The notes under the pieces are model-generated. The model saw nothing but the letters and a program-made list of their open reading frames with translations. It was not told the DNA's origin and did not search any database. Source: Astrocystis sublimbata (lineage: Eukaryota > Ascomycota > Sordariomycetes > Xylariales > Xylariaceae). Taken from it: DNA of 64,000 nucleotides. Location of the stretch: NCBI GenBank assembly GCA_022453515.1, contig JAJNNY010000009.1, positions 62,001 through 126,000 on the forward strand, in the 5' to 3' direction. The position numbers and the translations under genes were made by a program. Shown piece after piece: positions 46,031 through 58,197 of the stretch (the first letter of the stretch is position 1; every line of letters begins with the position of its first letter).

Positions 46031-47280
46031 TTATAGCTTGGCAGTCATCTTACCGCCCGACTTCAGGGCGGCAGAGGCATCGTTGACAAACTCATCGACA
46101 ACCTCCTTGGCCGACTTCTCCTCGTTGACCAGCGCCGCGCACTTGCCCATTAGGTATGGGCGGAATTGGTCCATTAAGTCATCGACGTCCTCTTCGCTGT
46201 CTCCCTCACCTGAGCCACTTCCCTCGCCGGTGCCATTCGTCATCTTGTCCAGGTCGGCCTCGTAAGGTAGTACTCCCTTGGAAGTGAGCTCCTTCAGCTC
46301 GTCCCGGCGCTCGTTCTCCCAGTTCTCGATGTAGGCATTTGTGCGCACACGGAGTGGCCGTCCGGTGAAGATAAGGGTACGTATCGTATCGTCGAAGCTG
46401 GCTGTCCGCACGGATTCTTTGTGCGATTCCGGAGCACCAGCCTCATTCACTAGGATAAATCGAGTTCCAACCCACACGGCATTGGCACCCATCATGAGGG
46501 ATGCAGCCAGCATCTGGCCGTTGTGAATGCCACCGGCAGCGATAACCTCCACCGGCTTGCCCGTGAGAGGGCTCTTCTTGCCCTTGCAGATCTGGACGCA
46601 CGCAGGGATGAGGACAGTCGTAGGCACGTCTCCAGTGTGACCACCACCTTCGCCACCCTGGGCGCAGATTATGTCGCAACCAATATCCAGGGCCTTCTGC
46701 ACATGCTTAGGGTGTCCGACCATGTTCATGTACAGGATACCGTGCTTGTGGAGCTTATCGACGACGGCCTTGGGCGGGACACCAACAGCTGAGACGAACA
46801 GCTTGGCACCTGACTCAATGATGATGTCGACCAATTCGTTCAGCTTTCCCTTCGTGTAGTCGTAGCTATCGGTCGGGTTAGTATAGGTATACCCAATCTG
46901 CATTTCACGCAGCAGGCTTGAACATACTTGGTCTTGCGGGCGTTGCCACCGACTTGGGGAAGCAGGAGGTCGATACCGAACGGCGCTTTCTTGTCGTCGA
47001 GGAAGGACTTCATCTCGTCGATTTGTTCCCTCAGCATTTCGGGGCTGTAGGACATTCCTCCAATAACACCCAGACCACCAGCATTTGTAACAGCAGCGGC
47101 GAGCTTTGGACCGGCCGCCACGTTCATACCAGCAAGCAGTATCGGATGCTTGATGCCGAACAGGTCGGTGATAGGTGTGCGGATTTGCTCTGTTGCGCGA
47201 CACGATTCGTTAGCCAGGTCTCTCCGACCGGTGCACCAAGCAAGGTGCTGATGGAGGCGCAACTTACGTGGTGAAGCCAT
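46031..47280 (-). CDS. Nitronate monooxygenase / 2-nitropropane dioxygenase family protein
   Basis: Three exons, downward: 47280-47268 (13 nt), 47189-46928 and 46865-46031, give 369 residues with phases closing to MASPQQIRTPITDLFGIKHP. It is an FMN TIM barrel: ILLAGMNVAAGPKLAAAVTN, AGGLGVIGG, GIDLLLPQVGGNARKTNYDY, the CAQGGEGGGHTGD active-site loop, and the phosphate-binding VIAAGGIHNGQM and GANAVWVGTRF. The family oxidises alkyl nitronates such as propionate-3-nitronate to carbonyl and nitrite, often as a detoxification step. The C-terminal part carries an odd low-complexity insert (NGTGEGSGSGEGDSEEDVDD) between two conserved helices. The second intron has a CTAAC branch site before its acceptor. 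Confidence 0.9.
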
Positions 47281-47984
47281 TTTGTCGGTAGCGATGATGT
47301 TGGAGGAGGAGATGTGTCTGATGGAGAAAGATTGGCGAAAGAACTTGGGATTGGAATTGGGAATGGGAAAAGCGAGAGTGAGAATTAAGTAGGGAAGCGG
47401 CAGTTCGCGAAGATTGGGCAAACGTGCGGCGGCGCAAGCTGCGGGCCAAATCCTGGAGAACCGAGGTACGCCATCACGTCTTGGCGGTTGCTAGCTGAAT
47501 CTGGTTCAAAAAATAGTCAGGGGACCAAAAGGTCTTACTCCCTATCCAGCGCTGCCTCGGCTGCTGCACCTCCACTGTCGACACTAATCTCGATTGAGAT
47601 ACCTAGCTAGCCCCCCAACGTTCACTATCTACATACAGTATGTAGGTACCTACCTAGGTACCTAGGTAGGCAAGCTAGGAAGTTGATGTAGGTAAACTCC
47701 TGCAAGGGAAACATCATGTGAACATTATTCATGTCGCCCCAACCTCAAAAGGAGCGCACTCCAAGCTTATGTCGTTACCATTTAGTCGACTTCCACGATG
47801 TGGGTCGAAGTACCCCGCTGCTGGCCGGCCGGTGCACGGCGGGACTGGGCGGAGCTTAACAATTTTACTTACAGATTCATTCGTCTCGACGGCCCAAATC
47901 GACAGCTGCCACTCCAACGTAAGCTTCACGGTGTCCGCCAAGTCACAACATGAAGGCAAGGGCCGACATGGGGCTTACGTAGGA
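47281..47984. other. Divergent promoter region with CCTAGG repeats
   Basis: About 700 nt between two divergent start codons. It contains the densest single block of TACCTAGG repeats (47642-47670). The open frame of the folate gene extends upstream into it but does not look like protein. Confidence 0.45.
47642..47670. repeat. Compound palindromic repeat of the CCTAGG family
   Basis: Overlapping copies of TAGGTACCTA and TACCTAGGTA fill this 29-bp stretch in the shared promoter of the monooxygenase and folate genes. Confidence 0.65.
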
Positions 47985-49911
47985 ATGAATGTCTCGATGA
48001 GTCTGTTACCATCATCTCCTCGAGCATGGAGCCTATACCCACGACATGCTCGACTATCGTCGTCGCTCACAACCACCGCTTACACAATTGCTGCCCACCG
48101 GACATTGCCGGGTTATAAGCCGCTGACTGCGAGAACACTGGGCCTTTTGCCTCTCTCATCGTCACCGTCGTCATTACTATCATCCTCTCTATCGCAACGA
48201 CGGGCTTACGCCGACTTTAAGAGATACACCATGGACCAAGCACTCGTGAACGATCTTAAGTCCCAAAACAGAGATGAGTTGCTTTTCCGCAATGGAGACT
48301 CATCGCCAGGGCTGCCGAAGATCCGGACTGCCTACATCGCTCTAGGCAGCAACCTCGGCGATCGCGTGGCTATGATACAGGAGGCTTGTAATCGGATGGA
48401 CGCCTGTGGCATCAAAGTAAAGCGGACCAGCTGCCTGTGGGAGACTGAGCCTATGTATGTGCTCGATCAAAACCGCTTCGTAAATGGGGCTTGTGAGGTA
48501 TGTCCGCATCGTTTTTTTAGAGGTCACCCAAGACCTATTTCACGATGTGTCATATCTGGCCATATCTCATTCCGTCCCGTCCAGTCTTACCCCTCATCTC
48601 AAACCTAAACTTAAACTCACCACTCATATGTAGGTTGAAACAGACCTGGAACCTCTAGCTTTACTTGACGCCTTACAAGACATAGAGAGGGCAATGGGAA
48701 GACGGAAGATTATAGATAAGGGGCCGCGCAACATCGATTTAGACGTGCTTCTGTACGAGAATGAAAGAGTGTCCCATTCTAGACTCACGGTACCGCATCC
48801 CCTGATTGCCGAGCGCGAGTTTGTGCTCCGACCCTTGGCAGATCTGATCCCTCATCGCGCCCTCGACGCTACACGGCCCTGGAAGCTGATCCTCGATCAT
48901 CTCAATGAGCTTCCACCTCCCACGGATGGGCATGCCGAGCCCCTGTCCACTCTGACACCACTTCGAGCCTCTGCTACACCGCTCCATCCGCTGCGCTCTG
49001 CGAGGCCTACTCAAGTCATGGCGATACTCAATGTGACGCCTGACTCGTTCAGTGACGGCGGTGTACACCGCCCCCTACCTGAGGTTCAGAGGCAGACACA
49101 AGGGAAGCAGGGCGACGATAGTGTTTCCAACATTCCCTCATCTGCCCCATCCCCTGCCTACCTCGCAACTCTACGCTCAACAATACAGACTTTCATAAAC
49201 AGCGGCGCAACAATAATAGATATCGGAGGCCAATCAACCGCCCCAGGAGCGCCGGAAGTCAGCGTATCAGAAGAACTTGACCGAGTGCTTCCCGCCATAT
49301 CCCTGATCCGCAGTATGCCAGAGGCAGCAAATGTGTCAATCAGCATAGACACGTATCGAGCTGCTGTGGCAGAAGCAGCTGTAGCCGCAGGCGCGGACAT
49401 CGTGAACGATGTCTCGGCAGGCCTTCTCGACGAATCCATGCTTCCGACTATCGCCCGACTGGGCTGCACTGTGTGTCTGATGCACATGCGTGGCACCCCG
49501 GCGACCATGAGCCGCTTGAACTCGTACCCTGACGGCCTGATCCCCACACTAGCCGACGAGCTGCGTGAGCGTGTCGATGCAGCGGAAAAAGCCGGCATCC
49601 GACGCTGGCGCATCATCCTGGATCCCGGGATGGGCTTTTCCAAGGTCGGCGATCAGAACCTCGAGATCCTGCGCCATATGCCCGAGTTGCGGCAGTGGCG
49701 CGGCCTCGAAGGTCTCCCGTGGCTGCTGGGATCGAGTCGGAAGAGCTTTGTCGGTAAGATAACCGGTGTTGCGATTCCGAAGGACCGCATGTTTGGCACC
49801 GCGGCTACGGTCACGGCTGCTGTACATGGTGGTGCCGATATTGTGCGTGTACATGATGTGCTTGAAATGGCGCAGGTGGTCAAGATGGCTGATGCGATTT
49901 TTCGATACTGA
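47985..49911 (+). CDS. FOL1: Mitochondrial bifunctional HPPK-dihydropteroate synthase (folate synthesis)
   Basis: Exons 47985-48497 and 48634-49911 (136-nt intron) give 596 residues. Residues 1-80 are Ser/Arg-rich with almost no acids, a mitochondrial targeting sequence. HPPK follows (about 100-260): TAYIALGSNLGDRVAMI, LWETEPMYVLDQNRFVNGAC, GRRKIIDKGPRNIDLDVLLY and PHPLIAEREFVLRPLADL. DHPS begins near residue 310: MAILNVTPDSFSDGG, IIDIGGQSTAPGA, DIVNDVSAG, LMHMRGTP, IILDPGMGF, LLGSSRKSF and VRVHDV. It pyrophosphorylates hydroxymethyl-dihydropterin and joins it to p-aminobenzoate. The dihydroneopterin aldolase domain of yeast Fol1 is absent. The start is uncertain: ATG 47985 or 47997 are both suitable. 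Confidence 0.93.
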
Positions 49912-52900
49912 GCTTTCAAAGTTTGGGATTGGCTTGCGGGAGTCGTCCAACCTAGTTGAATGACCGACGATGATTTTGGACATTCAATTTGGACATTCAA
50001 CAGGAGCGACGCATCAAAAGGGGGGCATGGATCGTTTCTCCATCTTGAAATTTGGTCGGCAAAGTCCATCAAACCAACGAGGCTATGGTTTGGTACAGTT
50101 TAGGATACTTGACGACTTGGTAAGCTATAGACCAACATAAAGATCTTCCTACATGTTCAGCGGTGTATATACGTGTTATCTACCATGCACTAGGATTTCA
50201 GGGTCTCGCTAGATAGGGACTACCCTGTAGTCAGGAGGTATGGAAGCGATGGATGTGTAAGGGCTGTGTTTCCCCAATGAGTTAAAAAACATCTAGGAAT
50301 CAACGCGATTGACATTTTGCCTTTACTCTTATACGCCGCTACTCAAGTACTTGACTTGCTTCATCATTTTGGTGCGGATCTACCATAGCTTGCATTCCTG
50401 GAGTCACTTCAGCCTCTACGTTCATAATCTACGGTACTAATTATAGGAGTAGGAGTGCCGAAGAATCATAGCAGAAACATCTTGCAGTAATAACTGTGGT
50501 GGCTAAAAAATTCCATATCTGTTACGACAAAATTGACGCGGCTCGTGTTCCATGAGTATTAAGGGTAATATATGTAGGTACACATGCTGGCATTGGTAGT
50601 ATCAACTTTAAAGTTTCCCAAATGTAACTACAGCTAGTCGGCCACGGACTTACCCGTGCGAGGATGTTTGCGTAAATGCAGCGTATAAGTCATGTGGACT
50701 TAGCGCATGTGCTTTAAACCTAGATCCATGAGAAGTCAACTTTAACCCAAAACCCAGCCCTACCCGTGACGGAGCCTCCAGCAAGCACATGGGCGTCCAA
50801 CTTAATTTGCATGCATAGTTTAGACGCACGGGAGAACTGAGTTTAAGGATGCATGCGCCTAAACTTTAATGTTAAATCGAACTACATATTCCAAAAAAAA
50901 AAAAAACTCCCCACAACCCAGTAACTCACAAATATTAGCAGTTGCGTGATGTTCCTGCGTGTGAGGTATGTGTAACACATGAAACCGCACATTGTCTAGT
51001 TGGCAACGCCACACTTTCTCCACCGCGACAATGCATCAACAGTCCCATTTTCTTCCCTACGTAGTTTCGCTAGCAAGATCACGTGTGCCTAGAGGTTGGG
51101 CTACGAAATCCAGAATGAGGTATTCAATAGCTACTAATTATCTATCTGAGTCCTGGTCGGCTTCCCCGACAAGCACAACTAAAATTCTACTTTAAATACT
51201 TCTAGTTTAGATATGAAGATGCGATCACTTGTACCCGGTCAAGGCTGAAAATCAGTCTCAATTCATGTAGATTCCCGGACTATATGAAACATAAAATCTA
51301 AGAAAAACCCCTCATTTCAATCCTTACCATGACGCAATACACTACCTAGAGCCCAAGAACCGGGCACGACCTTGTCCTATAAATAACTTCATCCCTAATT
51401 CAAAATAGGGGCAGGGCTCTGTAGATTGTTAAAGAAGGTTGACCAAGATAACATACGCGTACAGTCCGTGCGGAACTACCCACCCATGTCAAGTACAATC
51501 CTTCAAACAACGCGCAACATACGTCTCAGTAGGTAAATACGTACATAAGCACAGAGTTGCAGCAAGCAAGCAAGCAACAGCATCCTTCATCCCAACCGGG
51601 CGGACAGTGGTTACTCAAACCAGCCCCCTATTTCGGGCCCGTCCGCGGCCATCCGCACGTGCGTTGCCTGCCGGGATAACCTGGCAAGGCAAGGAGAGAA
51701 TCCTGCTCCCAAACTTAGACAGATGGTTTTGCACGTGAGATTGCAACGTCAGTAAGTAGATGGACAGGGGACAGTTACCTACATAGGTAAGTTTCCTAGT
51801 GTGTAGATAGATACCTGGGTAGAAACCTTAGATCTGCCGTCAGCACTGCTGTTTGCGCGACTGGTGGGTGTGGAGGATGGGGGGTTGGGGACGTATGCAG
51901 CCAGGTGGCGCGTCCCATAATGCACGAGTGTTTGCCTCCCTGACCGCCCGGCGGAAGCTTAGACTAAAATACGACGTAAATGCGTGCCAGTCGGTGTAAC
52001 TAAGTAATCAATCAGATGCAGGGAAGGAAAGTACCATACATGAGTAGATGGAAAGAACTCGACGTTTGGAAACAGGCAAAGGTAGGTCATAATTATTGCT
52101 AAATACATTTGAGAAATTGATAATTAATCAAGAAATGGGGATAATTAAGGAGGCGATCATGGTGGGACGGCAGTCTCTTAATCCCGTCATAAGTTGCCAA
52201 ACAAGTAAGAAAACTGTTGACGTCCGACGGAGCTGAGTAAGACCTAGTCAAGTCCACCTACCTGATGAAGAGACATGCGGCGATGGCGGAATCGCGCGGG
52301 GAAGATTTTTCATTTTCAAAGTCGGTGAATTCGGGTCCAGTGGAACCGACAAACAGTGTCGTCTATGAGACCTCGTCGAGCGCTGCATGCCTAGATGGAA
52401 TGCCCATTGTATCGTATCGCCTGTCGTTGGTATCTGATTGGAACTGACCAATTGCCGAAACTCAATGCCGATCTCATGATATAATAAGCATGGCCAAAGC
52501 CTTGGAACCGGGTAGATGGTCAGCAATGACTTCCCACTCTATTGATGCGTGATTTTGGCTGTCGAGCTTTTTCGCCGAATATAGATTTTGTGGCCATCAA
52601 TGGCTCAGGCATCGTGCCTTTCTGACCCCACGGCCCGCGCGTCGCACAGGGCGCTTGATTAGGATGCAATCAGACCCTGAGAGACTACTGTGAGTTGACA
52701 GTTTGCGCTTATGTTGTTACACCATTGTGATGCTATCAGCGTAGTAACTGATTAACATCATGCTCCATCTTGTTCCGAATATCATTGGCCGAGGCACCGG
52801 TCCGTCGATTTCGATAATCGAGTCGCATTTTAGTAATTAATTGACATAAGAGATGCCGCCAAGTAAGCGACAACAAGGCTCAAGTAACGCCCGTGAAAGT

Positions 52901-54422
52901 TACATTGAGTGTTGTACTCCATGAACGTCTTGACTCAGATATGGGCAGGTTCCATATCCATGGGCAGCCACCTGAAGAACAAAGGCGGCGACGGCGGACC
53001 ATCGGCACAGCCCGCTTAAGCAAACTCCATGGCCTGCATGCTCATGCAGACGATATGCAGATCACATTCGTCGCGGCAGCGTATTTGCTGACGGCAATTG
53101 CCTCCCGGTGATCAACAATCGGTGTGATCAACAGGCAGTATTAGCGCAGCCCATACGTCGTCGATGCTTCTTACTATAGTGGTCCGCAGTCTGCGTCAGC
53201 CCGGCAAGCTGCCGGATCGATTCCGGACGCGCACTTCTGGCCACTTTCATAGGCATGGTGGTAGTGTTACAAAGTTGCGCGTAGGGCTGATGGGATTCGA
53301 AAAGTCGTGTAACAAATAATTAGGGTTTTCTAACGGCGCATGTCAGAGTAGCAGTTGACGTTGCCAAGAACCACGCCAGTCTGACACGGTACCGCAGCTT
53401 AACGGGAAGATAGGCCGCGACGAACTTTTGCAAGCGTCGATATCGCAGTAGGTGGCTGGATTTGCAGAAGTTGTCGGGTTGAATCTAAGCTCAAAGGGTA
53501 GTTTGTTGCGAGAATGCGCCAATACATACCCACGTAGATATCCCCTGCTGCTATAGGACCAAGCCAGCTATTCGCCGAGTTACAATGTACACCAACGGTA
53601 CTTATATGATTGAGGGGCTTATGGGTGCTATTGTCTTTCTGATGTCGACCGGGGGGGCGTCGGGCGATCTATCGGTGTCGACTGAAGCTTCCCTGGCCAG
53701 CCGGGACGGTTTGAGACTAGCTAGATATGCCGACCGCTGCTTGAGGTTGCCGACAAGGAAGCCAGCTAAACCCAATCACTTTCATAGTAATAATACCAAT
53801 CCATTTTATACCTTAGCCCAAGCGTAGCGAAATGTCACTGGATGTAGCTGAGGAGGGGCTGACAAAAGGACATGAACATCAGGTACCTAACACGACCTCA
53901 TTAGCCGTAAGAAGCTGTCCCATCGCTCTGTACAAGGGGGACTTCTAGTAACAGGGCATGGTGAAAGAGGTAACAAGTTGTTTGGATATTTTTAGAGCAT
54001 CATCGTACCAGCCAGATAATATCGCTGCAGGCTCGAGTTGTTCGAGAGTGCATGCTTGAGAGGGTCAATCGCCGGACTAGGCTGAGTTTCCCAATGGCGA
54101 GTAGTGTTTTTGCACATTTGATCGGCCGGCTCCGCGTCTCGGTGTTTCTTGATATCGAAGCCCTCAACCCTCAGCCCTCAGCCCTCAGTCCTTGCGATGT
54201 TGTTCGCCTAAACAGGGGAACGAATGTGGGCATGATATCTGTATCAAGTTAGTTACTGTGTTGGAGATACACCGGTGGCGGAGAATAGCTCGCGCATCAT
54301 GCGTTGGGGTAATGACGACCCAAAACCGATCATACTATGGTTGTTTTGCGATCTCTGGGCCTTCGGGTCCGAGATCGAGCTACAGCACTCTTGGCATCAT
54401 GCTTTAGTCCAGCACGAAGCCT

Positions 54423-54458
54423 ACCCCTAGGTATGGAGTACGTATCGTACCTAGGGGT
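54423..54458. repeat. Inverted repeat with 11-bp perfect arms
   Basis: ACCCCTAGGTA at 54423-54433 and its exact reverse complement at 54448-54458, separated by 14 nt. It is the only copy of the CCTAGG family here arranged as a long-armed hairpin. Confidence 0.75.
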
Positions 54459-55214
54459 TTCTCCATTCTTTTTGTCATTTGAATATGGCTACGCCAATGG
54501 ACATTCATAGAAGGATAACGTAATAGTACCCTAGATGCCTAGTTGCCTGCTCGACTGCCTTTGGGGTGCTTGGACGGACTTTCAATCAGTCATGAGTGTG
54601 TGGTATCAAGCTGTAATTATCCTGGACTGACCGATCGATCTGCTTATACCTCACCGATACATATATCCGGGTACTGGAGACTGATTCATGCTCCACAAAA
54701 GAAAGCTTAATCAAACTACGCCGACCGAAAGATGGCGATGGTTACCTGCTTACCACTGTATCCAGAGTGACCACGGTGACTACCCATTGCGTGCTTTATG
54801 CCGTGATACAAACGGTTCGTCTGCTTTAAAACCGAAAAGCCGTGCGTCGAGTAGCCTTTGCAGAGCCGAAATAATTTCCGCTCGTTTGGAACAATGTAAT
54901 ACAGCCCAGAGTGGGGGCCAAGCTGGCTTATCGAGTGTATTGTCGCCGGTCAGCGATGTGATAAATAGCTTGGAGATAACGCGTCAGGATCTAAACCGGG
55001 GGCTGGGGGAAGACAGGAATTCAAAAGATGGGGTTCTTGGCTGCGTAGAATTGTCGCTTCCGCCGGCAGTGGCTTGCTTAGGACTTAAGGCTGGGCCAGG
55101 ACTGGTTGAGTGTAATCACGTCCCGGCCTCATGCTGAAATAGGAGTCGATAACAACAATAAGGTACCACACCATCAGAATTAGTAAGATCACGTCGGGGC
55201 TGCTTACCTGGTAT

Positions 55215-55234
55215 CTACCTACCTAGGTAGGTAG
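55215..55234. repeat. 20-bp perfect palindrome of the CCTAGG family
   Basis: CTACCTACCTAGGTAGGTAG is self-complementary over its full length and lies in the gene-free block. Confidence 0.75.
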
Positions 55235-58197
55235 TCCGTGACGACGCTTTTTATCTTGTGCCAGATATTAGATGCAGTGCGTAAAGCCGCGCTTGGCCAG
55301 TCGGAAAGGGATGCATGCTGCATCTAGAATCATTAGAATATCCCGGGCCGTCTTGTGTAGTCGGCCTCGATGGGTCTGCAGGCTCCTGGCGCCTTGTCGA
55401 GCCTGTCGTCATGCAGGGCTGTACATACAGCTTTGCTAAGTAGGTACCTAACTATGATCACTTACTGAGGTACTGTGTAGATAAGTGAGATAGATGACCG
55501 GGCAGGATCGCGGCGATTTTGCATGCGAATGGCTCGATGTGGTTCCGAGATCTAGGAATAAGAGGCCGTGTGATTGGGCCGTTTTGGATTTATTTGGCCT
55601 AATTCTATTCATAAGAGGCCAATGGCGTGGCTCGTTGTCGGCAGCGGGCGGGAATGTCCCAGACCATTGCGCCAGTCAACATGCAACGGTGAAGATGACC
55701 GTGGACAGGGGTGCTCAGCTGCGTTGTCGGCGTCGCGACGCATGGAATCGGTGTGACGTCCTGTACTAGGTACATATGTGCGCCAGTGCTCCGGGCCCTG
55801 GCTGGCCAGTGGACCAGGTAGTAGGTACCTAGCCTACCTAGGTAGGTACATGTAGCTTAGGTACTGCTCGATACATCATGGATCTTACGATCACCAGTGT
55901 CGCTGCAGCCACTCAAGCCTGCACCCCACCGTGTCTCTGCTCTGTCGGTGATATAGTTGTACAACCGTCGACGTACCGGCCGATGGTAGGCACAAGCAAG
56001 TGCGGAGATTGTGGGAGGAGTAGGACGAACTTGGTCCGTGGTTGTCCTACAGACAGCACAGACACAGGCGAGACAGGAAAGCGGCAAGCTGGCTGTCTTG
56101 AAGACAAAAGGCCCGATACCTACGTCGTCGCGAAAAGGCCACACAGGCCTGACAGGCACACAAGGTTTTTTCTGCACAGGGTTTGGTGTTTGGTGGTGGG
56201 ATTAGATTTGCCAGATGCCAGCCAGGATACCTCCAGGGCTGTTCGGTACACAGTGATGTACGTACCTAGGTACCTATTGTGAAACACGCAAGGCTGCCAC
56301 GGGGTTTGCTGACATTGGAGCCTTAATCTCTCCCCCTCCCCTCCCCCCTCACTATTGCGATTGCCCAGAGTCCCTGAGTCCCTACATGGGGTAGGGCAGG
56401 TACCTAGGTACATGAAGAGTTCGGCTAGAATGCCGCAACCGCAACTCTCACTCGCACCTCCCCAATGCTCGAATTCCATCTTCTTACTTTGTGGGGCTCT
56501 TACCTAGGAGGTGCTGCTGTGTTGAGGTGTGCTCTCGACTCTGGTTGCTATTGTTAGTTACGCTATGCCACCGTTGTTTAAATCTCATTTTCTGCCCTGT
56601 CAGACGGAAGTTCGGTAGAGCTTCGATGATATACAATTTCTTACAGCATTTGTTTGTTTGCTAAGTGCCCCTGTACGTACTGTATCAAGGAACATATCAA
56701 ATTTTCGCTGCCGTCCATTTTGTATTACACACACTCTATACAACATGATGCATGTCTATAAATATATACCTATTTTACCAGGTAAGTATGCATATATACA
56801 ATATCTTTAGATAAGTGATCTCAAGCTACCTAGGTGGTATTTGATCTTGGTAGCAGGCGTATGGTACTTTCCACCCTACCAACTTGAGACTTAACAAGGT
56901 TATTCGTAATAAAACTACCTACCTAGGTACCTAGGTGAAATCGAAAAATTACTACTAACCTTGAATGACTGTGCTCTTTGGACAGGGCCCCCACCCCCGC
57001 TGCGCTATACCTGCCGACAGTACCTTATAGGTATAGTTGGCGACTAGCACTTGATCCGACGTGCCCCTCTACAGTAGCGTCCCCTAGTTCCCGCTGTGGG
57101 ACCCTGGATTTTGAGGCTGGCTGGGCAGATGCACTACTACCACAGTACAACTAGCGTCGTGAATGGATGCATCCCAACCGGGTCCTGACGGGGGCTTCGC
57201 TCACTTGATCTGGTACGTCAGAATTTGCATGCCCGTCAACCACATTGATGTTATACTCTTGGTGCGGTGTGCGCCTACCATGCGAAAAGTTTCGAACCAC
57301 CGTTATCATGCCCATAGCACCAATCGGCATCGTACGCGTCTTCAAAGTATTTGTTGCCATTGCCAGGATGATGAGCTACGCTAAGGAGAACTTGAGCTTC
57401 CGCAAGAACATGAGTGAGTCTACACTTTGCTTGCCAGACTGGTCATCCATCCAGAGCTCCAGTTCGTCTGGCCCTCCTTGGCAACTGGCCGCTGCAATCT
57501 TGCGGAGAGCTCGCAAACAACTATGCCGCCCAACAATCCTCGAGCTTGCTGCCTGGGTAATGACGGAGATGGCGACTTACTTGGACTTGCACCAAGTTGT
57601 TCTCGCCAGGTACAGCCAGGGCAACAAGTAAAGCATTCGCCACGACATTTAAGTCGAAATTGAAATGAAGATAGAAAAAGAAAGCCAAAAAAAATCATGA
57701 TGCTCCTGGCAAATCCTTCCGTCTTTGTCTAACGCCTTCCATGACTTGTGTCCCGATGTGGCCCAACAAGACTCTGAATCAACTTCCGGCCATTGGCCTT
57801 GTGAGAATTGTTTCGTCATAAATCTTCTGTGCCCGGGTATTCTTGCCGTATGCCGAAATCCTTTTTGCTCTAGCCCTTCCCTAAATCTCATATGTTTGTA
57901 TACCCGAACCGTTACGTGATGCCATATCAGTTTCGCCCTATATCTCACACTCGTATGTCGAGAGATCATTCATGCAGATATAAACTCCATGCGTTGAATC
58001 TTCCCCGTGCCTGAACCCGTACGCCATCCTAGCCAGCCTCAGTAGCCGGGCTAAAGTTTGAATGAAACAAAATCCAATATGCGGACCCAGACTGCTATAG
58101 TCCACAAGGTGTCGTACGCAGCTTGCCGTATTCTTAGCAATTCTTCACGTCTCTCTCAAACTCCATGTCTCCATACACCTTAGCTCGAAAGGGCTCT

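Larger units (their letters stand above)
49912..58197. other. 8.3-kb region with no supported gene
   Basis: This lies between two convergent genes. Open frames are short and random-looking; the longest (54688-55137, 149 codons, plus) has no family resemblance. I see no tRNA, rRNA, transposase or reverse transcriptase sequence. CCTAGG-type palindromes cluster in its right half (54423-54458, 55215-55234, 55821-55845, 56262-56273, 56401-56411, 56915-56937), and an A13 run is at 50895-50907. Long non-coding RNA, a decayed element or regulatory DNA are open possibilities. Confidence 0.5.

Noticed and set aside
42600..49911. Secondary-metabolite or catabolic cluster made of the SDR, monooxygenase and aquaporin
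   Set aside because: No synthase, P450 or pathway regulator is present, and the folate gene beside them is housekeeping. Adjacency alone does not support a cluster.
54688..55137. 149-codon plus-strand frame in the gene-free block
   Set aside because: No family resemblance, no codon-like composition and no neighbouring exons.
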